Below are positions 33,197 to 34,566 of a stretch of DNA of 34,566 nucleotides, in pieces. A program made the position numbers and the translations under genes. This DNA is from Deltaproteobacteria bacterium (lineage in GTDB: Bacteria > Desulfobacterota > Desulfobacteria > Desulfobacterales > Desulfatirhabdiaceae), in assembly GCA_016219185.1 (NCBI GenBank), contig JACRBZ010000034.1:1-34566 (forward strand). The letters run 5' to 3'. Every line of letters begins with the position of its first letter. The stretch's first letter is position 1. Below the pieces are notes generated by a model. The model was given only the letters and a program-made list of their open reading frames with translations. It was not told where the DNA came from and ran no database searches.

Positions 33197-34344
33197 GGGA
33201 GCCCCCCCAGCACATTCTTTTCCCATAATTCCGAGAGGCTGTAACGGGAAAGCCAATCTCCCAATTCCGTCTCATTCAGGCGTTTGAAAACGCTGCAATC
33301 GCGCATCTCGTCACGCTCAACAACGACTATTTCGCCGGCATTGAACTCATCCACAAGGCGAGTGGATTGCGTGGCAACAACAATCCGGGCATTTTTTGAG
33401 GCCATGCGGATCATTCCGGCCAATTCAGCAATGGCGGCAGGATGCAACCCCAATTCCGGCTCATCCAGCACAATTGTATCCGGCAATATCGTCGGAGGCT
33501 GGAGCAGCAGGCTTGCCAAAGCCATGAACCGCAAAGTTCCATCAGAAATCTGATGCGGTCCAAACAGAAAATCGTTTGATATGTCCTTCCAGTTCAGGCG
33601 TACATAAAGATCATTTCCTGTGATTGTCTCAAGATCAAAATCACCGAATTGAGGCATAACTCTTTGGATGTGGTGGACGATTCTTTCATAATATCGCTTG
33701 GTTTTTGGTCCGGTTTTCATCATTTTCAGAAAGGCGGCCAAATTGCCCGCATCACTTCGAAGATAGCGTGAATCATCGATATAGCCATTCGCCCTGATTC
33801 TGGACGTGTCCGAGGTGTCATGAAACTGGTAAGTCCGAATACTCCCCAGTGCGGACAGCAAAATTTTGCTGGTAGTTCTCCGATCTTTGAATAATCCGGA
33901 TTCACTGTTTCCATTATCCAGAAAATACTTCTGGCCTGTTTTTTCGCCCACTTGTTGGCGCGTTACCTGTTCTCTGGCAATGAAAAGTTTGTCGGGCATT
34001 CCATGAGTCAGTGATACGCTGTAGGTAGAAAGGATCGTATTCTCGGCTTCCTGCTTTAAGATTAGAGAAAACTCGATTGCATCCGTGTGCTTTGAGCCAT
34101 AGTGCAGCAGCGCATCCGCGCCACCCTGCTTGCCGATAAAAATCTGTAGCTCTTCACGGGCGATGAAGTTCAGCATTTTCAAGAACGACACCAGATTGCT
34201 TTTGCCGGCGCCATTGGGTCCCAGAAGCACTGTGACGTCACCGAAATTAATGAGCTGTCCATCTGGATGGATGGATTTGAAACCTTTTACCACAAGCTGG
34301 ATCAATTGCATCCGTTTGCTTTTCAAATCCCGCAGTTTACGCAT
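33193..34344 (-). CDS. AAA-family ATPase (AAA_21/COG4637-like, SMC/OLD-type)
   Basis: A 383-residue ABC/SMC-type ATPase: Walker A GPNGAGKSNLVSFL (~40), a long helical and beta middle region, signature-like QISDGTLRFMALASLL, Walker B TIVLDEPELGLHP and the following strand RIVVATQSTRLVDEF. Lacking a fused Toprim, it resembles the ATPase half of split OLD or PARIS-like systems. The downstream DUF4276 gene is translationally coupled and should encode the partner. I start at ATG 34344, 10 bases after a strong GGAGGAG; an ATG at 34368 is upstream of that site. Confidence 0.9.
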   Translation of the reverse strand: MRKLRDLKSKRMQLIQLVVKGFKSIHPDGQLINFGDVTVLLGPNGAGKSNLVSFLKMLNFIAREELQIFIGKQGGADALLHYGSKHTDAIEFSLILKQEAENTILSTYSVSLTHGMPDKLFIAREQVTRQQVGEKTGQKYFLDNGNSESGLFKDRRTTSKILLSALGSIRTYQFHDTSDTSRIRANGYIDDSRYLRSDAGNLAAFLKMMKTGPKTKRYYERIVHHIQRVMPQFGDFDLETITGNDLYVRLNWKDISNDFLFGPHQISDGTLRFMALASLLLQPPTILPDTIVLDEPELGLHPAAIAELAGMIRMASKNARIVVATQSTRLVDEFNAGEIVVVERDEMRDCSVFKRLNETELGDWLSRYSLSELWEKNVLGGLP

Positions 34345-34442
34345 TGTTTGAGTTCTCCTCCCCAACATCTTCTATATCACCGCGTCCGAAGAAAAAACCC
34401 TATATGCAGGGGTAGCGTTCATCTATTAGGGAGAAAGAATTT

Positions 34443-34470
34443 ACAAATTTACCGTTTTAGGGTAAATTGT
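34443..34470. repeat. Strong inverted repeat upstream of the AAA/DUF4276 pair
   Basis: AATTTACC (34446-34453) and GGTAAATT (34461-34468) are perfect 8-bp arms around a 7-base spacer; allowing one bulged A, the arms grow to 10 bp. It lies about 100 bases before the AAA start codon and could be an operator or the terminator of a gene beyond the window. The remaining bases 34471-34566 show no gene. Confidence 0.5.
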
Positions 34471-34566
34471 TATATCCCACCAGTGCAGAACGGGTGATCG
34501 TTGTAATCGTTGCTCAAGGTCTGATTTTTCTTTCCCAGAAATCTTAACGCCTTTCTCATATGGTGC

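Overview
The window looks like chromosome from a strictly anaerobic, sulfate-reducer-type bacterium of the Desulfobacterota (former Deltaproteobacteria). This is inferred from gene style: a long-form urocanate hydratase with a folate-linked histidine degradation branch, a large chemosensory and two-component cluster, a heterodimeric ABC exporter, and an apparent selenoprotein. No rRNA or tRNA gene and no CRISPR array was seen.

Layout. 1-1153: end of a conserved winged-helix protein of unknown role. 1264-2307: zinc-ribbon/TPR/glutaredoxin membrane protein. 2311-7155 (minus): hutU-ftcD-hutI-fchA, which turns urocanate into glutamate, ammonia and methenyl-tetrahydrofolate; hutH is absent. 7318-10149 (minus): an ATPase/GNAT fusion and an SPFH-like membrane protein. 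10369-11726 (minus): a MerR regulator followed by a MerB-type (organomercurial lyase) gene that is open only if two in-frame UGA codons are read as selenocysteine. 12059-12561: a small ORF coupled to an ion-channel-like membrane protein. 12518-13711 (minus): glycerate kinase. 13806-25315 (minus): an approximately 11.5 kb chemosensory operon, cheW-cheR-mcp-cheA-cheB(remnant), followed by two hybrid histidine kinases and a REC-HD-GYP phosphodiesterase. 25662-29448: two-gene heterodimeric ABC exporter. 29460-34344 (minus): an AT-richer accessory region with MNT/HEPN, an AlbA_2-type protein, an orphan ParD antitoxin with a ParE remnant, and a DUF4276/AAA ATPase pair that resembles a two-gene defence system.

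The most notable object is the MerB homologue at 10369-11124. Its two internal TGA codons fall exactly where MerB has its two catalytic cysteines (Cys96 and Cys159 in the E. coli plasmid enzyme). The catalytic aspartate follows the first at the right spacing (U-A-A-D). Each TGA is followed at the expected distance by a small hairpin with a G in the first two loop positions, as in bacterial SECIS elements. A double-selenocysteine organomercurial lyase would be a striking enzyme. It sits behind a MerR regulator that lacks the mercury-binding cysteines, and no merA, merT or merP lies nearby.

Second-tier observations: the chemosensory operon has lost a working cheB through an in-frame internal deletion, and shows a scar between cheR and the receptor gene, yet keeps its signalling output genes. 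The ABC exporter operon appears to start as a leaderless transcript.
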